This document shows positions 42,701-53,314 of a DNA stretch of 64,000 bases, one piece after another; the stretch's first letter is position 1, and the number at the start of each line of letters is the position of its first letter. Under the pieces are notes generated by a model. The model ran no database searches, was not told the DNA's origin, and was given only the letters and a program-made list of their open reading frames with translations. The stretch covers positions 434,001 through 498,000 of the forward strand of contig MBPM02000005.1 in assembly GCA_001695595.3 (NCBI GenBank), in the 5' to 3' direction. The stretch comes from Plasmopara viticola. Taxonomy: Eukaryota > Oomycota > Peronosporomycetes > Peronosporales > Peronosporaceae. A program made the translations under genes and the position numbers.

Positions 42701-44218
42701 CTGGTACAACTCGATACCGACGGAAAGAGCAGTCTGGCCACCCATACTCACCAGAATCCCATCCGGCTTCTCTTTCTTGATAATTTCCAGCACCGTCTCA
42801 GCCCGCACAGGTACAAAATAGACCTTGTCGGCCAGACCCTTGGATGTCTGCACCGTAGCAATATTCGGGTTGACCAAAATCACATGCACGCCTTCCTCAC
42901 GTAGAGCTTTGATAGCCTGCGAGCCCGAGTAATCAAACTCACCAGCCTGGCCGATTGACAGACCACCCGAACCAAGCAGCAGCACCTTGGAGAACGTGGG
43001 GCGGTTGTACATAGAAGTGTCCATGACTGTCAATTTAGGCGGGGCACTATTTACTCTCTCGAGGAACATGTCAAAGAGGAAGGCCGTGTCCGTGGGACCT
43101 CCACACGCTTCCGGGTGAAACTGCACCGAGAAGAATGGTTTGGTTTCATGAATGACACCCTCATTTGACTTGTCATTAGCGTTCATAAAAAACGTCTTCC
43201 AGCCTTCCGGAAGTGAATTGGAATCCACTGCGTATCCATGATTTTGTGGCGTAATGTAACAGCGTGTAGTACGCATGTCGATACACGGTTGATTCATACC
43301 ACGATTACCGTATCTCATTTTGTACGTAGTAGCACCGGCGGCCAGAGCCAAGATTTGATTACCCAAACAGATACCGAAGATAGGCTTGGGAGTTTCTTGA
43401 TTAATGGCCCAGCGGATGCTGTCGACAGTCTTGGAGGCCATGATTGGATCACCAGGACCGTTACTGATGAAAATACCGTCATACTGCAAATCGCTATTAG
43501 GCAAATCATAGTCGTAAGGCACGACCGTAAGCTCTACGCCCTTCGAGGCTAGGTATCGCACAATGTTGTGCTTCATACCACAATGAAAGGCAATGATCTT
43601 AGGAGATGCACCCTTATTGTACACTGTGACTTTCTTGATGGTCACTTCCGCCACGAGATTCATCTTGTTAGGGTCCTCGATCTCAGTAGGTTGGCCTTCG
43701 AATTCGATCTTGCCCAACACGGCACCAAGTGAGCGAATGCGCTTCGTGATCATGCGCGTATCAATACCAAATAGCGCTGGCACGTTATGCTCATTAAGCC
43801 ACTCACCAAGAGATTTAACGGCATTCCAATGACTATGTTGGAAAGAGTATTCAGACACAATGAGACCCGAGATTTGCACTTTGTCAGACTCGAAAAACTT
43901 GAGCAAGTTGAACTCGTCCTTAACACTCATGTCAGGCACGCCGTAGTTACCAATAAGCGGGTAGGTCAGCACAAGGATCTGACCACGATAAGACGGATCA
44001 GACAGTGCCTCAGGGTAGCCCACCATGCCCGTGTTGAACACCACCTCACCCGAAATGCTCTTATTTGCACCAAAAGAGTAGCCGACGTATGTGGTACCGT
44101 CCGCCAGCACTAAAGTGCCGCGCGAAGCGTTGTCTGTCTCTGTGGCCACGGGAGACAGCACCGGTGCTTGTGTGACGATGGCCGGGGCCGCACTCTCTGA
44201 GAAAGTAACCGACGACAT
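39725..44218 (-). CDS. Glutamine-dependent carbamoyl-phosphate synthase, fused small and large subunits
   Basis: The intronless gene encodes 1,497 residues from an ATG at 44218. It makes carbamoyl phosphate from glutamine, bicarbonate and two ATP for pyrimidine and/or arginine synthesis. The N-terminal ~390 residues are the small-subunit and class I amidotransferase region, with the nucleophile in FGICLGNQ (~283) and the histidine motif VQFHPEA, so glutamine use should be intact. The two ATP-grasp halves follow (LLLGSGGLSIGQAGEFDYSG; VLGCGAYCIGSSVEFDWCG), then the C-terminal allosteric MGS-like domain (KKVLISIGNKDIKREF). Length matches single-chain CPS enzymes. No aspartate transcarbamylase or dihydroorotase domain is attached, unlike animal CAD. 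No clear mitochondrial presequence is seen. Confidence 0.96.
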   Translation of the reverse strand: MSSVTFSESAAPAIVTQAPVLSPVATETDNASRGTLVLADGTTYVGYSFGANKSISGEVVFNTGMVGYPEALSDPSYRGQILVLTYPLIGNYGVPDMSVKDEFNLLKFFESDKVQISGLIVSEYSFQHSHWNAVKSLGEWLNEHNVPALFGIDTRMITKRIRSLGAVLGKIEFEGQPTEIEDPNKMNLVAEVTIKKVTVYNKGASPKIIAFHCGMKHNIVRYLASKGVELTVVPYDYDLPNSDLQYDGIFISNGPGDPIMASKTVDSIRWAINQETPKPIFGICLGNQILALAAGATTYKMRYGNRGMNQPCIDMRTTRCYITPQNHGYAVDSNSLPEGWKTFFMNANDKSNEGVIHETKPFFSVQFHPEACGGPTDTAFLFDMFLERVNSAPPKLTVMDTSMYNRPTFSKVLLLGSGGLSIGQAGEFDYSGSQAIKALREEGVHVILVNPNIATVQTSKGLADKVYFVPVRAETVLEIIKKEKPDGILVSMGGQTALSVGIELYQNGDLKRHSVRVMGTQIESIIDTEDREKFSAKLAEIGETIALSQPATTIEGALKAANEIGYPVLVRSAFALGGLGSGFAANDDELRVLATKALHGSASKGQIKQILIDQDLRGWKEVEYEVVRDAKDNCITVCNMENFDPLGIHTGDSIVVAPSQTLSNSEYFKLRSTAQKVVRHLGIVGECNIQYALNPKSERYCIIEVNARLSRSSALASKATGYPLAYVATKISLGIDLVSIKNSVTKTTTACFEPSLDYCVVKMPRWDLKKFSRVSNDLGSYMLSVGEVMSIGRNFEECIQKAVRMVNPILDGLDGCAVDNETNVKILDAQLSHPTDERLFYVISALDAGYSVDRVHELTKIDKWFLSKLARISSLRQMVPKFTLDTMSERFIRTLKVNGFSDRQIAAKLSNTSAMQVRERRKQLGVVPCVKQIDTLAAEFPAQTNYLYMTYSGSEDDIPASEEAIVVLGCGAYCIGSSVEFDWCGVSAVRTVRELGKPAIVVNYNPETVSTDYDECDRLYFEELSLERVLDIWDRENPEGVIVSVGGQIPNNLAMPLSQAGVNILGTSPESIDQCEDRNKFSALLDTLSVDQPRWTEVTDIDSALAFAMEVQYPVLVRPSYVLSGAGMIVASDEDQLRVYLSSDAVKISRSITVSKFILNAKEIEFDGVAKNGAILNYAMSEHVENAGVHSGDATLVLPAQKLYVGTIKQVKRIASAIAQALDITGPFNIQLMARDNDVKVIECNLRASRTFPFISKTFDLNFINLATKAMIGLPVKSVPIALIDIDYVGVKAPQFSFTRLHGADPSLGVEMASTGEVACFGTDMHEAYLKALLSAGFKMPKEKKVLISIGNKDIKREFAEGALILQELGYTIYATPGTHEYLVAQGVKSIALRKPSDPESDLPSVIEYISSGKIELVINVPEGSNREELTSGYKIRRAAVDFGVSLINNIKCALLFAQAIKKVRKLEICNISEYYAMPTMGWRPGQKLTARKMSIF

Positions 44219-45899
44219 GTTGACGATGTTGAAGCTTCAGGAAATAGGAAAGAATGATGGTCCCGGTGTTATTGATTGCTTGAGCTCTTTAAGGCAAAAG
44301 GCAAAGTCTTGACATCGAATGCGCGCGGACTATGAGTCCAAAGAATGTTGGTCTGTGTGCATTTTACTTGATTAATGTAAGTGGATACTGGAAGTGGACG
44401 AAGAGCGATATACGGCTTCGTCCCATCCATGACGTCCACCTGCTCTGTGTAAGTATAAAGCGTAATTAAAAAACGACCATCCCTACAAAAAACAAGTCAA
44501 AGCCGGTGGTCAGGAGCCGCCCGCACAATAGTTAATAAAACCGGGGCGATCGCAATTTCGTGGTGCTAGAGCGCCCAGTTGTTAGCACCGCTCTTTTCAA
44601 CTCTTTCCACTATTTGCGGTCTAGGGCGCAAGTGCCAACAGGAGCAAGCGAGTCGGCATGCATCGCATGCATGTAAACGACAAAGACGCGCTAGTTCGCG
44701 AGGAGGGGTGCCTTACCCGCTCACGTCGCCTACAACCGGCAAGCAGATACAGGCCGGCCAAGAATTCGATGAAAGTGACGGCGGAGATAACTTCTGGTAT
44801 TCTGTTCGGAACAATTTGATCGAAGTCAAATTGTGGCATCAAGGAACACCTAATGGGATGACGCGAAGCGCAGGGATATAGAAATAGCAGCATGTTCTTT
44901 CGTGAGCAGCGCTTGCGGAATTCTCGATAGTTGATGGGTTTTGCGCAGGAAAATTCACTGGTGAAGCTGTCTGCGGCTATTGCAAGCAAGGTCTACATGC
45001 GTGCTTGTCTGTGTATCCTGGTACAAGATAGGCTGCGAGAAATGCTAATCTCACACTTAATTTGTTGGGCGTGCGTGGCAGCGCCTTGCAGTATGATGGC
45101 TCAATGCTGGGATCTCTGACTTTTGATCAGAGCTTGTGCATCGAAGAAAAGAGCTGCTATTAGCATTATCGACAGCGATGTCGATATGGAATAAATTTAA
45201 GGATGTATGCGAATGGGTTACAGACACGCTTGGGGCTCTGTATAATGTCGCGCTACAAAGGTAATTATATGCGAATGTAGCTCAGCCGTTTACGTCGCCG
45301 AGTAATAGTATTTGGTCGATATCAGACCAACTACTGCAATTGCTTTAAGATGTTCCTTCACTCAGCAAAACGCAAAGAATAATCACTCATAAGACGTAAA
45401 GAAATATCAAAAATGTATTTTTAGAGATAACTCAAAGCTTCGCGCATGTTGTAAAGTTTCCCAACCCGTAAAATGTCGGGAACCAGCATAGATGGATTGG
45501 CGTAGTAACTATCTCGGTCAGAACATGAAAGCTCGTTTCGAAAAAAAGGTCAACAAAAATACGTAATTATCGCAGCTGGCGAGGACCACAGTTAACGAGA
45601 AAAGACGATTAAACTCCCCCTTCGCTTCAAAACAGACTGCACGTTTGTATAATTGTTGGACCAACTACGACATTTCAAAACAGACTGCACGTTTGTATAA
45701 TTGTTGGACCAACTACGACATTACATGTTCTGCTTCGCATCCACGTCACGCTTCGTCGAAGACTCGCCTGAAGGCCATTGCTAGCAAGCCCAACAACTTT
45801 GAAAGGAGCCGTGTAGTGTTTGGCTGTTTGAATTAAAGACCGTCTCTCGGTGCTCGAATGCCCATCAGTGGATTTAAAGGTGATAATTGTGTCTCAGCT
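44219..45899. other. Intergenic region, nothing coding recognised
   Basis: The first ~300 bases presumably contain the carbamoyl-phosphate synthase promoter. ORFs of 100 and 122 codons overlap on opposite strands near 44579-44989 but show no family features. The 48-bp tandem duplication at 45626-45721 and a LINE-derived insertion beginning at 45900 mark the start of a repeat-rich stretch. Confidence 0.5.
45626..45721. repeat. Two identical 48-bp tandem copies
   Basis: The unit beginning TTCAAAACAGACTGCACG occurs twice head to tail (45626-45673 and 45674-45721) with no differences that I can see. Perfect identity suggests a recent duplication. It lies in non-coding DNA. Confidence 0.85.
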
Positions 45900-46223
45900 T
45901 CGGAAAAGGTTGGGGTGACGCCCTCCTTCCAAGCGCGGGGACAAAATGCTCGCGTGCTTCGGGCAGGTGCTCTCGGGCATCTGCAGTCTTTAACAAGTCT
46001 CACCCTCGACGCGACGGTCTCCAGCACCAGGGCGTCACCCGGGCTCTTACCAAGTCAGAGCTAAACAAAATAATGGAAGACCCTCACGACCTCGGTGCTG
46101 GCTGCACTGCCCGCCGAACGAGACCCGACGTATGCGGACATCACTCTATGCCGTGGACTAGCCAGACTGAGCCTAGCACGTGCATAACTTGGCAACGCGA
46201 TAACGTAATACAATACAATACAC
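45900..46223 (+). mobile_element. LINE-derived non-autonomous retroelement, copy C
   Basis: A 324-bp insertion flanked by a perfect 15-bp duplication, AATTGTGTCTCAGCT, at 45885-45899 and 46224-46238. It has the full 5' leader (TTGGGGTGACGCCCTCCTTC) and the same leader-to-coding-end junction as copies A and D. The region after the junction ends at the LINE stop codon, followed by an AATAC-type tail. The ORF running through it is incidental, in a frame other than the LINE protein's. Confidence 0.88.
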
Positions 46224-46353
46224 AATTGTGTCTCAGCTGTTTCGAGAGACAATAAAGCTCAACAATATTGACACTGACGATCCTATTGCAGAATGCTTCC
46301 CAATCTAAAGTCTAAAATGCCAATCTATGGCGGTTTCGGTCTCCACAAATGCT

Positions 46354-46734
46354 TTACTGCACATTTGCAATAATAAAATATTTAGGGTACATCTTGCCGT
46401 TGTTTTTATAAAGGTGACGCGGATGGGTCCTATCGCACGGCCTGTTCCAATTAATTTTAGCTTTGCTAGCTAAGAGATTGCAAAGCTCTGTATTGGAAGC
46501 AGCATTGACGGCTGAATTAATTGTTTGATTGGCGACGTTAGCGGTTGTTTTAATCGCGGAATTGGTGGCATTAGAAACAACGTCGACAGCTGTGCCAGTA
46601 GCCTGATTCACGGCATTATTTGCTACGTTAGTCGCGGCATTGGTTGCAGCATCGTGCAGATGATCCGCGAGGTCAATGTCGGTAGTAGCGACGCCAGCGA
46701 AGGCAATGATCGCAAAGTACGAAAGAACACGCAA
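46354..46734 (-). pseudogene. Secreted 11-residue-repeat protein lacking an ATG start
   Basis: The frame encodes about 126 residues beginning with a signal-peptide-like LRVLSYFAIIAFAGVA. After that come four consecutive 11-residue units rich in Ala, Asn, Thr and Val (ATNVANNAVNQ, ATGTAVDVVSN, ATNSAIKTTAN, VANQTINSAVN), which would form one long amphipathic helix, then a basic tail with two cysteines. The 11-residue period recalls LEA-type or helical ice-binding proteins, but I recognise no family. The first codon is TTG, an in-frame stop lies 12 codons upstream, and no splice acceptor is visible between. Either the ATG has been lost or a near-cognate start is used. The frame is otherwise intact, so loss would be recent. 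Confidence 0.5.
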
Positions 46735-48617
46735 AATCCGTGATGTTTGGGGTGGAGGTGCGATTCAAAAGCAAATTGTAAAATGAACGATTTGTTTGTC
46801 GTGCGCGACGGTACCATGTGCTGTCGCCGCATATGGTCGTCGTCGAACGTGTACGCGGTAGCTTTACAACTTGATCAGTGTAGTGTTATACTATAGGGAA
46901 AACTCTAAAGTTATGATTAATAACACACAAACCATACAATTTCGTTACTTCGCACACACTTTCATGCGCTGCTCGGCTGAAGGGTGCAGCGCTACAACTG
47001 GTTTGGAGGATTAAACCAAGCAGAGGTCCAACATGACGACGCATTATAAATATGAGCCACGAGTTGTCCAGCGAGTTGGACTGGACAATATATACAAATT
47101 TCTGATCTGTTAGTTTCTTGAGATATCAAGCTATGAGGCTGCTTCTAAAGAGATTGTAACGCCTCGTTCAGGCCATGCGGTCTAGTTTGCGAGCATAAAC
47201 AGGCATTAAAAACAAAGAGTTTGCAATCGCTGCTTTCCCGAACTTCCAGGCCTGATAGGGAAATTAAGCAAGCTCAGTCGCTGACAGCAGATAGTCAGCG
47301 ACACCGCCAACATGTGTCGTCGTCGAGCATGCGACTACCCTCTTTAACAGACATTGCGTCATCATTGAGCCACTTTGTGTTTAAAAGTGCGCAGAGTGTT
47401 AATATTCATTGGTATAGAACTTCCCTTACCTCTAATGTGTATGAATACTGATACCCTCGTACATTTTTCTACTTTTCGCTGCCTTCTTAATCATATTTTA
47501 GCAGCTAATGATGCTAGAGTATCTTCTAATGATAATGCTTTAAAAAACAAAGAGTCATCACCTCCTATTATAGCTCATAAAATTGCCAATACATTATGCT
47601 GAATATACATTGTATTTGTTTTCGGGGTAAAAAAGAGAGGAAAGCTGATTTTTGCCGATCAAGAGCTCCTCTTTTTTTAGTACAAAGATGTTCATGATGG
47701 GAGAGGCACTTAGCAGACCGTATAGCGGCTGCAGTCTCTAGTGCGGTAAGAGCGAATACAACGCCCGCGTTGCCAAGTCAATGCCCACCGGCTGACACAC
47801 GTGAGATAAGTTAGAAATCGATAGCTTAGGACTCAACTTTACTCTCTCTTGATACCCGAGCCGTCTCATCAATAAAAGATCCATCATATTTCGACAGCGA
47901 GGAAAAAACGGTCACGCTAGTACCCACAACTGCTTAGATATTTTCTGCAAAGTATCTTTTTCGACGAAACAAACTTTCAAAATAGCTGATCGGGCAGTTC
48001 GCAACAACTTTTTTTGGAACATTAATTAAACTTATATAAGCAAACAATGCTCACGCTTTAAGTGTGAATTGACTGTGTTTGGAAGGTCAAAGATTGATTA
48101 CCTTGGGTATAGCTTACAGCACGTGTATAGGATCCTAAGCAGTCTACTCCTTGCACTAAAAGTATCATGGTTACTGCTACACCATGGACATTTTAAGGAC
48201 TTAGGACTGATGCAGCTTAGCTGATTAATTTTTATTCAAGTCTCGACAAAATGTGTGGGCGTGACCGTAGAGCGAATAGGATTTCTCTGTAGACAGGTTG
48301 GCTTTGTCACTTTCGCACCCACTATTTATCGCTCTACTCGACAGCTTTGATCGCGGTGTCTAGAACATGGATATGGCAAATGACTTTATCGAATATAACT
48401 ATTGTACAAACCGAAGATCACAAGATTAGGCTGTCAGCGAATAAAAATGACATACCCTTTCGGAATCCTCACGCTTGGACTAAGCTAGCGCGAGTCGCTG
48501 CTCGAAATCCGACCCATTTTGGAATGGGTTTTCTATTTTTTAGTACTAATTTGTAGGACATACAGCTCTCCTCAACAATACACATCTATTTGAGTGCGGG
48601 TTGAGAAAAAGTCATCG

Positions 48618-48700
48618 CTTAAATCGAATCCTATAGGCATCGTGCCAATTACCTCCCGTTTCCGGGTCAAGCGAATACCTACTCGATCCAAGGGGTCGGT
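48618..48700 (-). mobile_element. tRNA-like SINE, copy 3 (head only)
   Basis: The minus strand from ACCGACCCC (48700) aligns by eye with the first ~80 bases of copies 1 and 2, sharing TTGACCC, CGGGAGGTA and AGGATTCGA(A)TT at equivalent positions. Similarity fades below about 48618, so this is a truncated or strongly decayed copy. Confidence 0.5.
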
Positions 48701-49000
48701 GATCCGCGGATGTGACCTACGGACTGTTGTAGAGTCACTCAATTGAAGCACATTGAGCATCGATACGCAAGAAAAAGCTGCTGTCGCACACTGCTCATCA
48801 GTCACACATTGAAAGCTACGAATATGCAGAATGTCACCGATGTTCTTGCAGCCACCCTGTTTGCACATACTTCACAATAAAAGAAATTCAACACGATGGT
48901 CTTGCTATTTAGGTCTAGATGCATCGATAAAAAGCTACAACCCGATCGCGTTACTGGACGAACAAGATGCTGACGCTGGTGCGTCCATTGCTAACTTGCT

Positions 49001-49056
49001 TGTGTCAGTGTGTCATTGTGTCATTGTGTCATTGTGTCATTGTGTCATTGTGCCAT
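49001..49056. repeat. 9-bp microsatellite (TGTGTCATT)n
   Basis: About six imperfect copies of TGTGTCATT in a row. They create an artificial Cys/Val/Ile-rich ORF on the plus strand, which should not be annotated as a gene. Confidence 0.85.
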
Positions 49057-51745
49057 TATGTCGTTGTCTCATCTCACTATTTGTCATTGAAAAGCAAAGG
49101 GCCAGCCCACTCAGAGAACGCGCGATTAAAGGGATTAAGCAGCAAGAACACGGTTAACGACCACCAATGCCTTCCTAATTTTCAATTGATGAAAGAAGAG
49201 CGCATGAATGAACTAAAAGCTATAAGTAAGAAGCAACAAGAAAAAAAGAGCGTCAGCACCAACCTAGAATCGCACGTTTCACTACTTAGCACCTCTCGAC
49301 ATCCGTGCCAGCACCTGTTATAGACTGCTTTTATTCAGGACTTCAGAACTGGATAATATATATATATATATAATATGGAGTCGTCTGTAAAATTGCTTGC
49401 TACAAGAGTTTAAAGCTTAACTTGGCGGTACTATATACACATCGTCTTCACGTGCTGCGCGTGAACGTCTCCTGCAATTTCTGCAATAATTTGAGCTGTT
49501 CTTATATGCAGTAATAGCCGTAGCTATTGACAATATTCTTGCCTATTCAGCTGAACAAGAGATGCTTCAATTTGCCTTAGGCACGCTCACACCGGCTATT
49601 CAAAGACATCGTTACATTTGCCTTCGTAGAAAGTTCAGTACCTTTGATGTTTCCCATATATTCGCGAGCGTATAATTGCATACGCTTCCTTTTAAAGTAG
49701 TCGTAAGAAAGGGGAGGGAATACAACTTACCTAAGCCCCGTTGCGCGCGGTTGGGGATTAAATCTTTGACGTTGTCGGCCAATCGATCGAGGACTTTAAG
49801 GACAAAAAATGGTCATGTGCTGGCAAAGCCTATAAATTATACAAGTAGATTTATCAAAAGCCAAAGGACCTATTTGCCATCCCTAGTTGAACTGCATGAT
49901 CACCCAAATTCGGTGCTTTTTCTTGAAAAATAAGTCCAATTAGGTTATTGACATCAATCGATTACCGGCGCGCGTATTCTCACGATACTCTGGAGTCTGC
50001 CAAGACTCGAATTGTTTGTTTAATGGCCTTGTATACTTGCTTGTACAACTAGCACTCCACTGCTGCTGGTTCCTCCTCGTAAGCCGTTCAGGGGATAAAT
50101 TTCCACGGTCTCACCCATCATGACTTCTATGGCTCCTACGGCGCGGCCTCTGTCAGCGAATCAAAGCCCTTGGGAACAACAGATGTCCACATATTCGAAT
50201 TCATTTAAGATAGGCACATATCGTGTGGCCGTGTTTGTCACGGCCAAAGCAGCGGTTTTTACTTTACTCAACAGCTCGTTCAGTCCATCAGAACTGAACC
50301 GGCTCACAAACACCATTTGATACGGCGTCTCGGAGAAATGATCCTGTCCGTGACCGGTCCTTTCTTGAAAAGTGACTTCAATGTCTCTTCCATAGTTCTT
50401 GCCTTTGCTCTAAATACGTAAGCGCGAGTGGGGCCATCGTCGGTGAAAATCTCGAAATGGAGTGAACTAGCTTTCTGCGTCTGCCGAATGCGCAAGTTGC
50501 ACTGCTTGGAAGATCTACTGAATTCTATGGCTACTACATTTTCAACTTCTCCTGCCAAAACACATCGTGACATTCGAGCTCAACGAAAAAAGTCTATGCA
50601 TCATTGCTCCGCCATCGCAGGCTCCGATATCTCCGGTGATCACGCATAATGTGAGGTCTCAACCCTCACTATCCACCCAGGAAAGATTTTAATTGAGGAG
50701 GTGGCGGTGGCCACTAAGGCGGCTACGATGATGTGCGCGTGGCGTTTAAAATCTATTACCTGGCTGACCATGCTACCGAGCATTATTTTGTGTCCTAGGA
50801 CAACATAAAAGAATAGTTGAGAGTAACATTTTACTAACGACAAGCTCTCAATTTTGTCAGCGATTACGGGTGAATGTCTGCGAGCAAGATTCGGGAATAC
50901 CATATATAAAAAAGGGAGCGAGCATTAATTAGAGCGGTACTGGGCCGCAGGCAGACGATCTACTCGCGTGGGCGTAGAATGATTCAAAATGAGCGTCCAA
51001 ACGCGACGATATCACACAGCACCTTGCACAGAGACGGTTTGGAGGAAGATATACGATCTTTTGGTGAACGAATGTTTCCTTCTCACGGTCTTGAGGGGAT
51101 CGACGTGTGCAATAGATTGCAGTTTTGATGCTGTTATATTCAGTACAATGATATTCTTTTTTTCTCTACAATTCCTTATATGCATTTTATTCATTTCTAC
51201 AGCTAAGGCAAGGACTTATTCATTTTCTTTGAGAAATCTGATCGTAGTGTAAGTTCAAGTGATGGACACCGAGCCAGTTTTAGCTCAAATTGTAAATACA
51301 TCAAATGCACCATTTCTGCCGCATACAAGCCCCTCGGTCGCAATTAAGCGTTCTAACAACATCGGGACAAAGCTGATCTGCAGAGCGAGTATGGCAATGT
51401 CTCTACTTCACATTGCCACTTGTTTAGCCAGACTACCACCGAGCGCACGCTATTGCATTCGCTGTACGTGATTGAGTCGTAGTTTATCATTAAAAATACA
51501 GACGCCACAATACAAATATTGTCGTCATCACATATACAGTGCATCATAGAAGAGAACCATCGGTCTGAAGGCCCCCATCGCGAAGAACTATCTTCGGGCT
51601 TAGATTTGTTTCGATATTTGGTCGATAAAATTAGAGCTCCATACGGTCCCAATAAATGTCCCACACAAACGGTATCCGATGGCCGGATTCACATCGTGAT
51701 TCACCTCGTTCCACTCTAGGCCCTTTCGTGCTCAATCGAGCTCCA

Positions 51746-53314
51746 ATGCGTCTGCCGCCATGGTTGTGTCTGTTGCTCGTTGGCTTCAGCGCTCATTTCA
51801 TGCTCAACGTCGTCGCGGGCCACTTGAAAGATTCGCATGAGGTCCGTCCCAACACTGCTTCCGATCCTCCTTCGTACGTGAACCGAGCCCTTTCCGAAAG
51901 AGAAGAATTAGGCATGGATGTACCTGAGAGAGGCACAAGCACTTTTGAGAGCAAAACCAGTGAAGCAAGAACTTTCACCTCGACTTTTCACGACACAATT
52001 TATGGAATGGCGGCCATGCTAAATGTCGATCCCAAGACCATGTTTCGTTTTTTTCGGTTGGCAAAAGTAGACAAGGATTTGAGTAAAAGTGTGCGAATCC
52101 GCAAGTGGTTTGAGTATGCTGCCAAGCTGCAACAGAAAAAACCAAAGCAAGACATCGATCGCGTCGTCCTCGATTTGCTCAAAAGCAAGTCCGTTGAGCA
52201 GCAAACGCAACTGTTTCTCACTCTTCGACAAGAGGTCAAGACGCAATCTCTTGCCAACCGTTTGCTTACACACGTGCTCACCGACTCGACCACGAAGATA
52301 GAGAGTCGGCAAGTGTTACTTTTGAATGGTATAACTCCTCAGCAAGTGTTTACAATCATGAATCTACATGGTGCAAGTTTCCAAGCCGATCGATTCCATG
52401 AGTGGATTAAGTATACCGGCGAGTACCGCTTACGTATCAGCGACGACGTAATTTCAAAGCAGAAATTTCTCTATCCGCTCTACAACATGTTAAAAGACGA
52501 ACGATCATCGGAGCAGCTTCTGGGCCATTTTCGTCGGTCTCATTTCCGCAATAAGGATGCGCGAAAGCTCGCACGTGAGCTAAGGGACATTGTGAAGCAG
52601 GAAAATTTGATTCAAAAAGCACTAAGTGAGAAGACGCCGCCATCTGTGAAAACGTTTGCTAAAGAAGTCAAGCTTCAAGTCGACGTCTCGCCGAGCTTTC
52701 TTCAATGGCTCCGGTATTGCCAAGCCTATCCAAAAGTGGCGAGGAACAAGGCTGGCATTCCCATCGTTATCAACGACGCAATTTTGCAGCAAATGGTCTT
52801 GGACGTGGTGACACAGAAAGTGTTGGTCGATCAATTGCCATCGCTGTTTCAATCCGTGCGAGAAGCGCCGGGTTTGGAGGAATTTGCCGATGAGATGGTA
52901 GTAGCTGCTTTATGGGCACGTGAGAACGAGAAGTGGCTAAAGCAGGAACTGACGCCGAGTCAAGTGTACGAGTTGCTTTCGAATCATCGCGGAGATGCGT
53001 TCATGATTCCGTGGCTTCGATACATTCGATCGTACGAATCCAAGACCATGTCCACCGTCACCTACAAGGACCTTCAAGGCTCAGGAAACCCCTTCAACCC
53101 TTATAATCTCGAGGACGCCGTCCACATTGAGCCAATGAAAAACATTGAAGGCATCGAGGCAACTGCCAAACGACTGCAAGATGAGATATTTCAAGAGTGG
53201 AAGCGAAACGACATGTCTCCGGATAAAATTACAGCGGAGCTCAAAGCGCTTGATCCTGGCAAGGATGACCGTTACCGTCGCACAGCTGAAAGCTACGCTG
53301 CGTATTATGCTTAA
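51746..53314 (+). CDS. Secreted WY-domain effector candidate with degenerate RXLR-EER region
   Basis: The start at 51746 places a signal peptide first (MRLPPWLCLLLVGFSAHFML); an earlier in-frame ATG at 51656 would bury it. The product is 522 residues. After the signal lies NRALSEREE: RALS where RXLR is expected, directly followed by an EER-like EREE. Four helical modules follow with WFEY, WIKY, WLRY and WLRY motifs near residues 121, 219, 320 and 422, an even spacing of about 100 residues, as in tandem (L)WY effectors. Such proteins are delivered by oomycetes into host plant cells, where family members alter immunity. The host target cannot be told from sequence. It is a lone gene in a repeat-rich region, a typical setting for effectors. 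Confidence 0.82.
   Translation: MRLPPWLCLLLVGFSAHFMLNVVAGHLKDSHEVRPNTASDPPSYVNRALSEREELGMDVPERGTSTFESKTSEARTFTSTFHDTIYGMAAMLNVDPKTMFRFFRLAKVDKDLSKSVRIRKWFEYAAKLQQKKPKQDIDRVVLDLLKSKSVEQQTQLFLTLRQEVKTQSLANRLLTHVLTDSTTKIESRQVLLLNGITPQQVFTIMNLHGASFQADRFHEWIKYTGEYRLRISDDVISKQKFLYPLYNMLKDERSSEQLLGHFRRSHFRNKDARKLARELRDIVKQENLIQKALSEKTPPSVKTFAKEVKLQVDVSPSFLQWLRYCQAYPKVARNKAGIPIVINDAILQQMVLDVVTQKVLVDQLPSLFQSVREAPGLEEFADEMVVAALWARENEKWLKQELTPSQVYELLSNHRGDAFMIPWLRYIRSYESKTMSTVTYKDLQGSGNPFNPYNLEDAVHIEPMKNIEGIEATAKRLQDEIFQEWKRNDMSPDKITAELKALDPGKDDRYRRTAESYAAYYA

Larger units (their letters stand above)
46735..51745. other. Gene-poor region before the effector gene
   Basis: I find no confident gene. It contains SINE copy 3 (48618-48700), a 9-bp microsatellite (49001-49056) and a TA repeat near 49354-49372. 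On the minus strand at about 50300-50900 there are frames of 87 and 89 codons with fairly normal composition, but no domain is recognisable. They may be remnants of a decayed gene. Confidence 0.5.

Noticed and set aside
45887..46255. Plus-strand ORF (similar to one at 61099-61491), shared sequence suggesting a gene family
   Set aside because: The similarity is that of LINE-derived copies C and D; the frame differs from the LINE protein and is broken in copy A.
48967..49323. Cys/Val-rich repetitive ORF
   Set aside because: Produced by a 9-bp microsatellite; no sign of selection on the protein.
51656..51745. Earlier in-frame ATG for the WY effector
   Set aside because: It would place 30 polar residues before an otherwise typical signal peptide; the ATG at 51746 starts exactly at the signal sequence.
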